From Palsa-872 sp036495195 (lineage in GTDB: Bacteria > Chloroflexota > Dormibacteria > Dormibacterales > Dormibacteraceae): a stretch of DNA of 36,948 nt. The notes under the pieces are model-generated. The model did not search any database. It was not told the DNA's origin and saw only the letters and a program-made list of their open reading frames with translations. The translations under genes were made by a program, and so were the position numbers. The DNA lies in contig DASXNH010000192.1 in assembly GCA_036495195.1 (NCBI GenBank), positions 1 to 36,948 on the forward strand, given 5' to 3'. Positions 1 to 8,491 of the stretch are shown piece by piece (within the stretch, counting starts at the first letter, position 1; each line of letters starts with the position of its first letter).

Positions 1-855
1 CAGCGCCAGAGGCCGCACCAGCGACCACCGACCGGTCGCCTGCGACGGGTCGACGATGATCGGCAGGTGCGACAGCTCGCGCGCCAGCGGGACCGCGTTG
101 AGGTCGAGCGTGAAGCGAGTCGACGTTTCGAAGGTCCGGATCCCCCTCTCGCAGAGGATCACGTCGCGGTTGCCCTGGGACAGGACGTACTCGGCTGCGA
201 GCAGCCATTCCTCGATGGTCGACGACATGCCTCGCTTGAGCAGGACCGGCTTGCCGGAACGGCCGGCCTCCTGCAGCAACGCGTAGTTCTGCATGTTGCG
301 GGTGCCGAGCTGGAGGATGTCCGCGTAGCGCGCCACGAGCTCGACGTCGCCAGGCGACACCACCTCGGTCACGACCTTGAGGCCGGTCTCGTCCCGAGCC
401 AGCGCCATCATCTTCAGGGCCGACTCGCCCAGCCCCTGGAACGAGTAGGGAGAGGTCCGCGGCTTGAATGCGCCGCCGCGCAGGATCGTCGCGCCCTGGG
501 CGGCCACGTGGCGGGCGGTCTCGAGAAGCATGTCCTCGCCCTCGACCGAGCACGGCCCGGCCATCATCACGACGTCGTCGCCGCCGATCTTCACCCCGCC
601 GACGTCGACCACGGTGTTCAAAGGCCGGAACTCGCGGCTCGCAAGCTTGAAGGGCTTGGTGATGGGGATGATCTCGTGGATGGCGTTGAGGTGGGAGAAG
701 GCCTCCTTGTAGGCGTACGCGTTGCCGCCGATCACCCCCACGAGGGTCCGCTCTTCGCCGCGCGACAGCTCGGTCTTGAGCCCGATCTCGTGGACGCGAT
801 CGACCACCGCCTTGATGTCGGCTTCGGTCGCGGCGTGCGTCATGACGATGATCAC
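1..855 (-). CDS. aroF: 3-deoxy-7-phosphoheptulonate (DAHP) synthase, AroF type, 3'-truncated by window edge
   Basis: This enzyme condenses phosphoenolpyruvate and erythrose 4-phosphate, the first step of the shikimate pathway. The window holds 285 codons; the C-terminus lies beyond position 1. A small N-terminal ferredoxin-like segment (IIVMTHAATEADI) precedes the TIM barrel, which shows AGPCSVE (metal-ligand Cys), RGGAFKPRTSPYSFQG, LLKRG, CERGIRTFE and LDLNAVP. The start is GTG at 853-855 inside the aroH stop codon (GTGA overlap); it restores the usual IIVM N-terminus that the internal ATG at 841-843 would lose. It is the last gene seen of the trp operon and supplies precursor for it. Oddity: the usual metal-ligand motif DPSH reads DPSQ (codon at 40-42). 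The family is certain; the full length is not visible. Confidence 0.95.
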   Translation of the reverse strand, partial: MIIVMTHAATEADIKAVVDRVHEIGLKTELSRGEERTLVGVIGGNAYAYKEAFSHLNAIHEIIPITKPFKLASREFRPLNTVVDVGGVKIGGDDVVMMAGPCSVEGEDMLLETARHVAAQGATILRGGAFKPRTSPYSFQGLGESALKMMALARDETGLKVVTEVVSPGDVELVARYADILQLGTRNMQNYALLQEAGRSGKPVLLKRGMSSTIEEWLLAAEYVLSQGNRDVILCERGIRTFETSTRFTLDLNAVPLARELSHLPIIVDPSQATGRWSLVRPLAL

Positions 856-1247
856 GGAATCGCTGTTCCTTTCAATGTGTCGAGGTCGGCCTTGATCGCT
901 CTCGCGCCGCGGAGGTAGGCGAATCGCATCGCCGACTGCGGCTTGGCGGTGTTGTAGAGCAGAAGGATACGGATGCACATCGGCACGGCGCGCGGGTTGG
1001 GCAGCGGGACGTCCATGTCGTGGCCGCACAGCAGCGGCACCTCGAGCCAACCCAAGCGGCGCGCGGCATACGCCGGGAACTCGGCCGTGAGGTCGTGGGT
1101 GGTCGTGAAGTAGGCGAAGCAAATCTCGTCTTTGTCCAGGTCGTTGAGACGGGTTAGCTCGACCAGCAGCTCCTGCGTGGCCTCGGTGATGGCCTCGGGA
1201 GTGTTGACGACGGCCGTGGTCGCGCCACGGATCCCTCTCACCGGCAC
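852..1247 (-). CDS. aroH: Chorismate mutase, AroH class (trimeric, monofunctional)
   Basis: Rearranges chorismate to prephenate, the branch toward phenylalanine and tyrosine. The 131-residue length and the RGIRGATT start match the Bacillus subtilis/Thermus AroH fold. Aligned by eye to B. subtilis AroH, Arg7, Arg63, Arg93 (=Arg90) and Tyr111 (=Tyr108) are kept. Two active-site positions differ conservatively: Asp77 for Glu78 and Lys119 for Arg116. Two GTG starts are possible. The one at 1247 gives MPVRGIRG, aligning residue for residue with the Bacillus protein. The one at 1241 forms a GTGA overlap with the trpA stop, the coupling used elsewhere in this operon. It sits between trpA and aroF, so the operon controls entry to the pathway and both chorismate fates. 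Confidence 0.93.
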   Translation of the reverse strand: MPVRGIRGATTAVVNTPEAITEATQELLVELTRLNDLDKDEICFAYFTTTHDLTAEFPAYAARRLGWLEVPLLCGHDMDVPLPNPRAVPMCIRILLLYNTAKPQSAMRFAYLRGARAIKADLDTLKGTAIP

Positions 1248-2008
1248 GCCTTCAACAGCTCCTTCACCAGCGGAAGGGGATCTCGGCCCTTGTCGATCTC
1301 GGCCACGATCGCGCTGCCAACCACTGCCGCGTCCGCGGCGCGGATGAGAGCCTTCAGGTGCTCGGGCCGCGAGATGCCGAACCCGGCAGCGATCGGCAGC
1401 TTGGTGTGAGCGCGCACCTGCTTGATCAGCTCAGGCATCCCTGGTGGCAGCTCCTTGCGCGCTCCCGTGATGCCAGTGACAGTCACGCAGTAGACGAATC
1501 CACTCGAGTGCTCGCAGACGGTCGGCAGCCGGTGTGAGGAGGTCGTCGGCGCAACCATGAAGACAGTGTCGAGCGACGCCGAGCGCAGCCATCCGGCCAC
1601 AGGCTCGGATTCCTCGACCGGCAGGTCGGGCACGATCACGCCCGCAACGCCGGCCTGCGCGGCCTCGGCGGCAAACTTCCTCGGGTCGTAGGCGAGGATC
1701 GGGTTGATGTAGGTCATCAGCACGACCGGCGTGCCTTCTTTGGCGATCTCGGCGGCCAGCTCGAGACAGCCCTCGACCGTCATTCCATGTTCGAGGGCCA
1801 CCTGGCCGGCGCGCTGGATGACGGGACCATCTGCCAAAGGATCTGAATGAGGGATGCCGATTTCGAGCGCAGCGATGCCGGAGTTCGCAAGCTTCTTCCC
1901 CACCTCGACCGATTTCTTTCGGTTGGGATGGCCGCCCATCATGTAAGCGACGAGCTTCAGGTCGCCATCGGCCCTGAGCGCATGGTCGAGGCGAACGGCG
2001 TTAGACAC
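1238..2008 (-). CDS. trpA: Tryptophan synthase alpha subunit
   Basis: Cleaves indole-3-glycerol phosphate to indole and glyceraldehyde 3-phosphate; the indole is channelled to TrpB. At 256 residues the length is standard. The catalytic pair is visible as Glu49 (ALEIGIP) and Asp60 (SDPLADGP), at the same numbers as in the Salmonella enzyme. Later motifs are PDLPVEE, GITGARKELP and AGFGISRPEH. The start is GTG at 2006-2008, giving SNAVRLDHAL; it overlaps the end of trpB by 8 nt. An open frame continues upstream inside trpB but shows no TrpA homology. Confidence 0.96.
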   Translation of the reverse strand: MSNAVRLDHALRADGDLKLVAYMMGGHPNRKKSVEVGKKLANSGIAALEIGIPHSDPLADGPVIQRAGQVALEHGMTVEGCLELAAEIAKEGTPVVLMTYINPILAYDPRKFAAEAAQAGVAGVIVPDLPVEESEPVAGWLRSASLDTVFMVAPTTSSHRLPTVCEHSSGFVYCVTVTGITGARKELPPGMPELIKQVRAHTKLPIAAGFGISRPEHLKALIRAADAAVVGSAIVAEIDKGRDPLPLVKELLKACR

Positions 2009-3173
2009 CTTCGACCGAGTCCATGTCCTTGTCGCCGCGCCCCGAGAGGCAGACGAGGATCCGCCCCCCTGGCCCGTACTCGCGCGCCAAAACCCCCGCG
2101 TGATGAAGCGCATGGGATGGCTCCAGGGCCGGCATGATCCCCTCCAGCCGGGTGCAGAGCTTGAACGCGGCGACCGCATCCTTGTCCGTCACCGCCACGT
2201 ACTGAACCCGTTCGGAGTCGCGCAGAAACGAATGCTCAGGGCCCACGCCTGGATAGTCGAGGCCGGCCGAGATCGAATGGGTCGGCAGGATCTGGCCGTC
2301 GCCGTCCTGCAGAACGTATGAGTAGCTGCCGTGCAGCACGCCGGGGCGGCCGCCCACCAGCGAGGCCGCATGCTGGCCGGAGCGAACGCCCTCTCCGGCG
2401 GCCTCGACGCCGACCAGCGCCACGTCCTTGTCGTCGAGAAATGCCGTGAACATGCCGATCGCGTTCGAGCCACCTCCGACGCAGGCAATCACTGCGTCGG
2501 GCAGCTTTCCGTCAACCGACAGGTACTGCTCGCGCGCCTCATCGCCGATGACGCGCTGAAGGTCGCGAACCATCTCCGGATAAGGGTGGGGGCCCACGAC
2601 CGAGCCGATGATGTAGTGGGTGGTCCGCACGTTGGTGACCCAATCGCGGATCGCCTCGGACGTCGCGTCCTTGAGCGTCTTCGTCCCCGCCGTCACCTCG
2701 ACGACCTCCGCCCCGAGAAGCTTCATGCGACGGACGTTCATCGATTGCCGGCGCATGTCCTCGGTGCCCATGTAGACGACACACTCGAAACCGAAGCGGG
2801 CGCACACGGTCGCAACGGCGACGCCATGCTGGCCGGCTCCAGTCTCGGCGATGATCCGTTTCTTCCCCATCCGCAGAGCGAGAAGGGCCTGGCCGACCGC
2901 GTTGTTCAGCTTGTGCGCGCCGGTGTGGCACAGGTCTTCGCGCTTGAGGTGAATGTGCGCCCCGCCGAAATGGGCACCCAGGCGCGTGGCCGCGTAGAGC
3001 GGCGTTGGGCGGCCGACGAAGGCTCGACGATGGCCGGCGAGCTCGAGCTGGAACTGGGTGTCGGCCTTGGCCTCGTGCCAGACGTCCTCGAGCTCGGCGA
3101 GCGCAGCCATGAGCGTCTCGGGCACGTACTGCCCGCCGTAAGCGCCGAAACGTCCGTGCTCCGGGTGGCTCAA
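2001..3173 (-). CDS. trpB: Tryptophan synthase beta subunit
   Basis: PLP enzyme that condenses indole with serine to make tryptophan and partners with TrpA. The 390 residues match TrpB1 length. The N-terminus FGAYGGQYVPETLM is diagnostic. Lys88 in HTGAHKLNN is the PLP Schiff-base lysine, ETGAGQHG contains the catalytic Glu/Gln region, CVGGGSNAIG is the PLP phosphate loop, and LSGRGDKD closes the protein. The start is TTG at 3171-3173, embedded in the trpF stop (TTGA), which fits the coupling pattern of the operon and leaves no missing N-terminal sequence. Confidence 0.97.
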   Translation of the reverse strand: MSHPEHGRFGAYGGQYVPETLMAALAELEDVWHEAKADTQFQLELAGHRRAFVGRPTPLYAATRLGAHFGGAHIHLKREDLCHTGAHKLNNAVGQALLALRMGKKRIIAETGAGQHGVAVATVCARFGFECVVYMGTEDMRRQSMNVRRMKLLGAEVVEVTAGTKTLKDATSEAIRDWVTNVRTTHYIIGSVVGPHPYPEMVRDLQRVIGDEAREQYLSVDGKLPDAVIACVGGGSNAIGMFTAFLDDKDVALVGVEAAGEGVRSGQHAASLVGGRPGVLHGSYSYVLQDGDGQILPTHSISAGLDYPGVGPEHSFLRDSERVQYVAVTDKDAVAAFKLCTRLEGIMPALEPSHALHHAGVLAREYGPGGRILVCLSGRGDKDMDSVEGV

Positions 3174-3778
3174 CTCAGCTCTGAGGCGCGGACCGCTCGC
3201 ACGAAAGCGCGCACCTTGTCCGGGTCTTTGACCCTGACGGTGGATTCGACACCGCTCGACACGTCGACGCCGTATGGCTTGAACATGCTCACGACCTTGG
3301 ACACGTTACCCGGTTGCAGGCCGCCGGCGATGAACACCTGGCGCCCAGCGAGAAGTTCTCGAGCGCGCTCCCAGTCCCACGTCTGCCCGGTGCCCCCGCG
3401 CTGGTCCGCAGACCAGGAGTCGAGCATGATCGGGTCGGGCCACATGGCGGCGTCGGGTATCCGGCCATCCTTGACCTTCAGCACTTTCATCACCGGCCGG
3501 CCGGCTTCGTAGCCCACGGGCTCGGAGCCGTGAAGCTGCAGCAGGTCGAGCCCGACGAAGTCGGCGATCTGCCGCACCTCGTCGGCGTCCTGGTCGATGA
3601 ACACCCCCACGATCGCGGGCCGCGCCGACAGCCCGTCGATTATCGATCTGGCCTGTTCGGGCGTGACCCGGCGGTCAGAGCGGCAGAAATGAAAACCCAG
3701 CAGGTCGGCGCCCGCCACGATCGAGGCCTCCGCACCGCCGCTGTCGCAGATGCCGCAGATCTTCACCTGGATCGTCAT
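3170..3778 (-). CDS. trpF: Phosphoribosylanthranilate isomerase
   Basis: Isomerises N-(5-phosphoribosyl)anthranilate to the ribulose derivative, an Amadori rearrangement. It is a 202-residue single-domain TIM barrel, not fused to TrpC. Visible motifs are VKICGI with catalytic Cys8, LLGFHF, LLQLHG, LDSW with the catalytic Asp, IAGGLQPGNV and GVDVSSGVE. ATG at 3776-3778 overlaps the trpC stop (ATGA). Nothing is missing or unusual. Confidence 0.96.
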   Translation of the reverse strand: MTIQVKICGICDSGGAEASIVAGADLLGFHFCRSDRRVTPEQARSIIDGLSARPAIVGVFIDQDADEVRQIADFVGLDLLQLHGSEPVGYEAGRPVMKVLKVKDGRIPDAAMWPDPIMLDSWSADQRGGTGQTWDWERARELLAGRQVFIAGGLQPGNVSKVVSMFKPYGVDVSSGVESTVRVKDPDKVRAFVRAVRASELS

Positions 3779-4560
3779 GCTGCCGCGAGCTCTCGTATTC
3801 GAGCGACGGGGTCGTCGGCACGCATGAGCGACTCGCCGACAAGGATCGCGTCAGCGCCCGCCTCGCGCATGCGGCGCGCGTCGTCCGCTGTATGAATGCC
3901 GCTCTCCGCCACCACCACGATGTCGGCCGGGATCGCCTTGCGCAGCCGCTCGGTGAGACCGAGGTCGACATCGAAGGTGCGCAGGTCGCGATTGTTGACG
4001 CCGATCACACGCGCCCCGGCGGCCAGCGCCGTTTCGACCTCGCCCTCGTTATGAACCTCGACCAGCGCCGCGAGGCCGCGGCTTCGCGTCACGCGCAGCA
4101 ACTCACCCAGGCGCTCGAGGTCGAGCGCGGCCACGATGAGCAGGATGGCATCGGCGCCCGCGGCGCGCGACTCCCCCACCTCGTAGGGATCGGTGACGAA
4201 GTCCTTGCGAAGAATTGGTAGGTCGGTAGCGAACCGAGCCGCCACGACGTGCTCTGGCCGGCCGCCGAAGCTGGCCATATGAGTCAACACCGAGATGGCG
4301 GCCGCGCCGCCGACCGTGTAGGCGCGCGCCAGGTCGCCCGGCCGGTAGTCCTCGGCGAGCACACCCATGCTCGGTGTGCGCTGCTTCATCTCGGCGATCA
4401 CGGCCAGGCCTGGCCTGCGCAATGCGCCGACGAAGTCTTTCGGCGTGTGCGCGAAGATCGCGCGCTCCAGGTCGTCGGGAGTGATCAGTGCTCGCCGCCG
4501 CTGCATGTCCTGCCGGGCCTCGGCGACCAGGCGGGCGAGCAGGTCTTCGGTGGGGCTCAC
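3775..4560 (-). CDS. trpC: Indole-3-glycerol-phosphate synthase
   Basis: Closes the indole ring by decarboxylating carboxyphenylaminodeoxyribulose phosphate. It is a 261-residue TIM barrel. Motifs are VIAEMKQRTPS (catalytic Glu and Lys; the family usually has IAE-K---SPS), ILRKDF (catalytic Lys), LVEVHNE, GVNNRDL and VAESGI. The start is GTG at 4558-4560, overlapping the trpD stop as GTGA. Confidence 0.96.
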   Translation of the reverse strand: MSPTEDLLARLVAEARQDMQRRRALITPDDLERAIFAHTPKDFVGALRRPGLAVIAEMKQRTPSMGVLAEDYRPGDLARAYTVGGAAAISVLTHMASFGGRPEHVVAARFATDLPILRKDFVTDPYEVGESRAAGADAILLIVAALDLERLGELLRVTRSRGLAALVEVHNEGEVETALAAGARVIGVNNRDLRTFDVDLGLTERLRKAIPADIVVVAESGIHTADDARRMREAGADAILVGESLMRADDPVARIRELAAA

Positions 4561-5558
4561 TCCTGGGAGATTGTCGCCCAGCGCTGGAGCACGTCGCCGG
4601 CGCGGCCGGAGTCGATCGCGTCGGCGCCGGCGCTGAGGCCCTGCTTCCAGTCCCTGGCGACGCCCGCCGCACGCAGGGCGGCCGCCGAATTGAGAAGTAC
4701 CACGTCGCGACGAGGCCCGCGGGCCCCTTCGAGCACCTCACGCGCGATCCGGGCGTTGTCCTCGGGGGCGCCGCCGCGCATCGCGTCCATCGGCGCGTGG
4801 CCGAGGCCGAGGTCAGCAGGGTCGAGCTCGTACTCCTTTCGCCGGCCATCGATCTCGATCACGTGGGACGGCCCGCTCACCGAGAGCTCGTCCATCCCGT
4901 CACCCGCGTGAAACACGATGGCGCGCTCGACCCCGAGGCGCAGGAGCACGTCGGCCATCTTGCCGGCGACTTTCCCGTCGGCGACGCCGAGAGCCTGATA
5001 CCTGGCACCGGCGGGGTTGCACAGGGGCCCGAGAACGTTGAACACGGTCCGCAGCGCCAACTCTCTGCGCGGGAGGCCCGCAAACCGAAAAGACGGGTGG
5101 AAGTTGGGCGCGAACAGAAAACCGATGCCGACCTCCTCGACGCACCGGGCGACGCCCTCGGGAGCGAGGTCGATCTTCACCCCAAGCTGCTCGAGCACGT
5201 CCGCCGATCCGCACAGCGACGAAGCCGCGCGGTTGCCGTGCTTGGCCACGCGCGCGCCGCAAGCGGCGGCGACGATCGCGGACAGGGTCGAGATGTTGAA
5301 GGTCGAGAGGCCGTCCCCGCCGGTGCCGCAGGTGTCGAGGAGGGCGCCGTCGATCTGGATCGGCGTCGCCATCGCACGAGCGGTGCGGGCGAACCCGGTC
5401 AGCTCCTCGACGGTCTCGCCCTTGATGCGAAGGGCGACCAGAAAGCCGGCGATCTGCACAGGCGTGGCGTCGCCACGCATGATCTCCTCGAAGGCGGCAG
5501 AAGCCTCGTCCTCGGGCAACGACTCACCGCGAACGAGCTTGGCGATGACCTCGATCAT
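4557..5558 (-). CDS. trpD: Anthranilate phosphoribosyltransferase
   Basis: Transfers phosphoribose from PRPP to anthranilate. It has 333 residues. CGTGGDGLSTFNIST (PRPP/Mg binding), KHGNRAASSLCGSADVLEQLG and GPLCNPA are all intact. The frame is open upstream to 5708, but family similarity starts at IEVIAKL, so ATG at 5556-5558 is chosen. That ATG shares its A with the stop of a 19-codon micro-ORF (TGATG). No convincing Shine-Dalgarno sequence lies before it; the preceding bases are a GC hairpin and a T-run. Initiation therefore probably depends on ribosomes arriving from the micro-ORF. Confidence 0.96.
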   Translation of the reverse strand: MIEVIAKLVRGESLPEDEASAAFEEIMRGDATPVQIAGFLVALRIKGETVEELTGFARTARAMATPIQIDGALLDTCGTGGDGLSTFNISTLSAIVAAACGARVAKHGNRAASSLCGSADVLEQLGVKIDLAPEGVARCVEEVGIGFLFAPNFHPSFRFAGLPRRELALRTVFNVLGPLCNPAGARYQALGVADGKVAGKMADVLLRLGVERAIVFHAGDGMDELSVSGPSHVIEIDGRRKEYELDPADLGLGHAPMDAMRGGAPEDNARIAREVLEGARGPRRDVVLLNSAAALRAAGVARDWKQGLSAGADAIDSGRAGDVLQRWATISQE

Positions 5559-5613
5559 CAAAAATATCCGGCGCAGCCGGCGGGGCGGGGTGCCGGATGA
5601 AACACCACCGCTC

Positions 5614-5617
<4 letters not shown>
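5558..5617 (-). CDS. Putative 19-codon coupling micro-ORF between trpG and trpD
   Basis: Starts with ATG inside the trpG stop codon (ATGA) and ends with TGA sharing one base with the trpD ATG (TGATG). It fills exactly the only gap in an otherwise overlapping operon. The peptide has two Phe, one Tyr, one Cys, four Pro and no Trp, so it is not a classical Trp attenuator leader. It resembles no protein I know. Likely role (inference): carry ribosomes across 55 nt and through the internal hairpin. Chance is possible, but both junctions match the operon's pattern. Confidence 0.5.
5561..5580 (-). terminator. Terminator- or attenuator-like hairpin inside the trpG-trpD gap
   Basis: On the transcribed strand CCGGC-TGC-GCCGG (5580-5568) forms a perfect 5-bp GC stem with a 3-nt loop. 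It is followed directly by ATATTTTT. The stem is short but the T-rich tail is well placed. It lies within the micro-ORF, so translation would suppress it. Seen by eye only. Confidence 0.3.
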
Positions 5618-6206
<589 letters not shown>

Positions 6207-6210
<4 letters not shown>

Positions 6211-7613
6211 ATCGCTTCCGCCATCTCGATCGCTTTGAACATCGCCCCCGCCTTCTCGAGCGTCTCATCAAACTCCCGCTCAGGTCGCGAGTCCGCCACG
6301 ACGCCGGCGCCCGCCTGCACGTAAGCAATACCTTCGGCGATGACGACCGTGCGCAGCGTGATCGCCATGTCAAGGTTGCCACCGAAGCTCACGTAACCCA
6401 GCGAGCCCGCGTACACCCCGCGCTGGTCGGGCTCGAGCGCGGCGATGACCTCCATGGCGCGAATCTTGGGAGCGCCGGAAACAGTGCCGGCCGGAAACGC
6501 CGCCCTCAGCGCGTCGAGCGATGTGCATCCATCGCGGAGCTCGCCGCTCACCGTCGACGAGATGTGCATCACGTGCGAATAGCGCTCGACCTCCATGAGG
6601 CGGTCGACGCGTACGGTGCCCGGCCGCGCGACGCGACCGACATCGTTGCGTCCGAGGTCGACGAGCATCACGTGCTCGGCTCGTTCTTTCATGTCGTTGA
6701 GGAGCTCCCGTTCGAGACTCGCGTCCTCGCCCGGGTCCGTGCCACGCCTGCGCGTGCCGGCCAGCGGGCGCGTCTCGACGCGCTTGCCCTCGACCTGCAC
6801 GAGCTTCTCCGGCGAGGTGCCGACTATGTGACGGTCACCGCCCAGAGCCAGGAAGAACATGTAAGGCGACGGATTGATCGCGCGAAGGCAGCGATAGACG
6901 TCGAACGGGCTCGCGGCCAGAGGCTTCTCGAAGCGCTGCGACACGACGATCTGAAACGCATCGCCGGCCAGGATGTGCTCCCTCGCCGCATCGACCATCG
7001 CGTGGAACTGGCCCGGGGTCACATTCGATTTCCACGGCGACCCATCCCCCCCGCGAGGCCATACGGCCACCTGGTCTGAGGCTAGCCGCTCCTCCATCGC
7101 ATCGATCCGCGCGGCGGCCGCGTCGTAATCCTCGCGGTCGGGCCGGAAGATGGTCAGCAGCTTCAATCGCCGCGTGACGTGATCGAAGACTGCGAGGTCC
7201 TCCGCGCGCAGGAAGGCGCTCTCAGGCATGGCCGGCGACGCGCCCTGGGCCACGGGGAGCCTCTCGAAATGGCGCGCCGTCTCGTAACCGAGGTAGCCGA
7301 CCGCGCCACCGTGAAAACGGGGAACGCCGCGCACAGGTGCGGTCGCCTCGGCGGCGACGGCGCGAAGGGCCGGCAGCGGGTCACCGTCCCCGAGATCGAG
7401 GGCGCGTGGCTCGAAGCCGATGAAGGAGTAGCGCGCCTGCCTTTCCCCACCCTCAACGCTCTCGAGCAGGAAGCCGGGCGTGCCTGGAGGGCACAGGAGC
7501 GTGTAGGCGCGAACGGGAGTGAGCATGTCGGCCAGCACTTCCCGGTAGACCGGAATCAGCTTGTAATCCTTGGCCAACGCCGAGGCTTCGTCGCGGGTGG
7601 GTGTGTCAGTCAA
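6207..7613 (-). CDS. trpE: Anthranilate synthase component I
   Basis: Converts chorismate and ammonia to anthranilate and commits carbon to tryptophan. It has 468 residues. The N-terminal LLES segment resembles the family's tryptophan feedback site. The catalytic C-terminal half shows GDAFQIVVSQRF, NPSPYMFFL, GTSPEKLV, RPLAGTRRRG, LVDLGRNDVG, FPAGTVSGAPK and AGAGVVADS. The start is TTG at 7611-7613, with a purine-rich GGGGCGGA just upstream; an internal start would cut into the conserved N-terminus. It is the first gene of the trp operon, 217 nt after an HhH-GPD gene on the same strand. That gap holds no recognisable T-box or Trp-rich leader peptide. Confidence 0.96.
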
Positions 7614-7670
7614 AGGTCCGCCCCGCTTGCCGTTGAGGTGGTTAGGTCAGGCCATCCCGCCGGACCGTGC

Positions 7671-7717
7671 CCTCTCCGCTTGCCGGGGAGGTGGCGCGCG
7701 AAGCGCGACGGAGGCGG
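7671..7717 (+). repeat. REP-like intergenic repeat, copy A
   Basis: A GC-rich element with two hairpins: CCTCTCC...GGGGAGG, then GCGCGC-GAA-GCGCG. It is clearly related to the sequence at 26319-26360 in the same orientation: 8/9 and 15/18 identical bases over the first two blocks, then a similar AGCGC..CGG..GGAG tail. It has no coding features, so it is probably a dispersed palindromic element. It lies in the trpE upstream region. Confidence 0.55.
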
Positions 7718-7745
7718 CGTCCCAATCAGCGATCCCGCGCATGCG

Positions 7746-7767
7746 CTCATCTCAACCTCATCTCAAC
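7746..7767 (-). promoter_or_regulatory. Tandem 11-bp direct repeat next to a palindrome, upstream of trpE
   Basis: CTCATCTCAAC occurs twice head to tail (7746-7756 and 7757-7767), next to the palindrome GCGCATGCGC (7737-7746). One-turn spacing puts both copies on the same DNA face, as expected for an operator. It lies about 130 bp upstream of the trpE start. The regulator is unknown and the role is inferred. Confidence 0.3.
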
Positions 7768-7830
7768 TGACTCTCCGCGCGACTCCCTGTGGCCGCGCCG
7801 GAGCGCAAACGTTATCAGATAGCCAGGCCG

Positions 7831-8430
7831 CTACGACCCCTCTCGCGCCCGCCTGCCGCGAGGCCGGGCGGAACCTCCCCCGGTCGAGCGGGGGGAGGCG
7901 GCCTTCATCTCCCGTTTGACCACCCGCGCCTCCGCCATCGTCTCCACTGAGTCCACGTCGGCCACCGTGTGCCAGTTGGCCGCGTGCTTCTCCCAGCCCG
8001 CCGGCTTGACCCCGAACTTCTTGGCGAGCACCGCCACCAGGATCTTCACCTTCATCTCCCCGAACCCAGGCAGCTTCTTGATCCTGGCCGCCAGGTCGTC
8101 CCCGTCTCGGGCCCCCGTCCAGACCGCGGCGGCATCGCCGCCGTACTCCTTCACCACGCTCTGGCACAGGGCCTGCACGCGCTGCGCCATGCTGCCCGGA
8201 AAGCGATGGAGGGCCGGCCGCTCGCGAAACACCGCGGCGAGCTCGTCAGGGTCCGTGGCGGCGATCTTGCCGGCGTCGAGGTGCCCGAGACGCTGCTTCA
8301 GGACGTAAGGGCCGCTGAACGCCTTCTCCATCTTGACCTGCTGATCGAGTACGAGGCCGATGAGCAAGGCGAGGGGATCGGTCTCCAGCAGGCGATTGGC
8401 CTCGGGGTCCTCGGTCCAAACAATGGGCAC
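7831..8430 (-). CDS. HhH-GPD family protein (TIGR03252-like), putative base-excision repair
   Basis: A 199-residue protein. The N-terminus LLIGLVLDQQVKMEKAFSGP and the helix-hairpin-helix LPGFGEMKVKILVAVLAKK mark the uncharacterised HhH-GPD family found in actinobacteria and relatives. Family knowledge points to DNA glycosylase-like binding of damaged DNA; the substrate is unknown. No C-terminal 4Fe-4S cysteines are visible. The last ~25 residues are Arg/Gly/Ser-rich and come from a GC hairpin (7874-7898), so the tail looks added. GTG at 8428-8430 lies 6 nt after a GATAAT -10 box, suggesting a leaderless mRNA. It is divergent from the ECF sigma gene. Confidence 0.85.
   Translation of the reverse strand: MPIVWTEDPEANRLLETDPLALLIGLVLDQQVKMEKAFSGPYVLKQRLGHLDAGKIAATDPDELAAVFRERPALHRFPGSMAQRVQALCQSVVKEYGGDAAAVWTGARDGDDLAARIKKLPGFGEMKVKILVAVLAKKFGVKPAGWEKHAANWHTVADVDSVETMAEARVVKREMKAASPRSTGGGSARPRGRRAREGS
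7874..7898 (+). repeat. GC hairpin in the 3' end of the HhH-GPD gene
   Basis: CCTCCCCC (7874-7881) and GGGGGAGG (7891-7898) form an 8-bp inverted repeat with a 9-nt loop, followed by CGGC as in the first hairpin of the 7671 and 26319 repeats. It may be a partial third copy that was read into the coding frame. Confidence 0.35.
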
Positions 8431-8436
8431 GTGGGC

Positions 8437-8442
8437 ATTATC
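8437..8442 (-). promoter_or_regulatory. -10 box GATAAT for the HhH-GPD gene
   Basis: GATAAT on the minus strand ends 6 nt before the GTG start at 8430, so transcription should begin at or beside the start codon. No clear -35 box was seen. Confidence 0.5.
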
Positions 8443-8479
8443 CCAAGAGTCGTCTCACCAGCCGAAGTACCCATTGCCG

Positions 8480-8486
8480 TTATATA
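8480..8486 (+). promoter_or_regulatory. -10 box TTATAT/TATATA for the ECF sigma gene
   Basis: This AT-rich heptamer stands out in GC-rich DNA and ends 5-6 nt before GTG at 8492, predicting a leaderless transcript. No convincing -35 box was found 16-18 bp upstream. Confidence 0.5.
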
Positions 8487-8491
8487 GCTTC

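Noticed and set aside
2331..3512. 393-codon plus-strand open frame opposite trpB/trpF
   Set aside because: It is antisense to motif-complete trp genes, shows no family features, and long antisense frames are expected at this GC content.
7614..7830. T-box or Trp-leader attenuator upstream of trpE
   Set aside because: No T-box core, no leader peptide with adjacent TGG codons and no terminator/antiterminator pair could be found.
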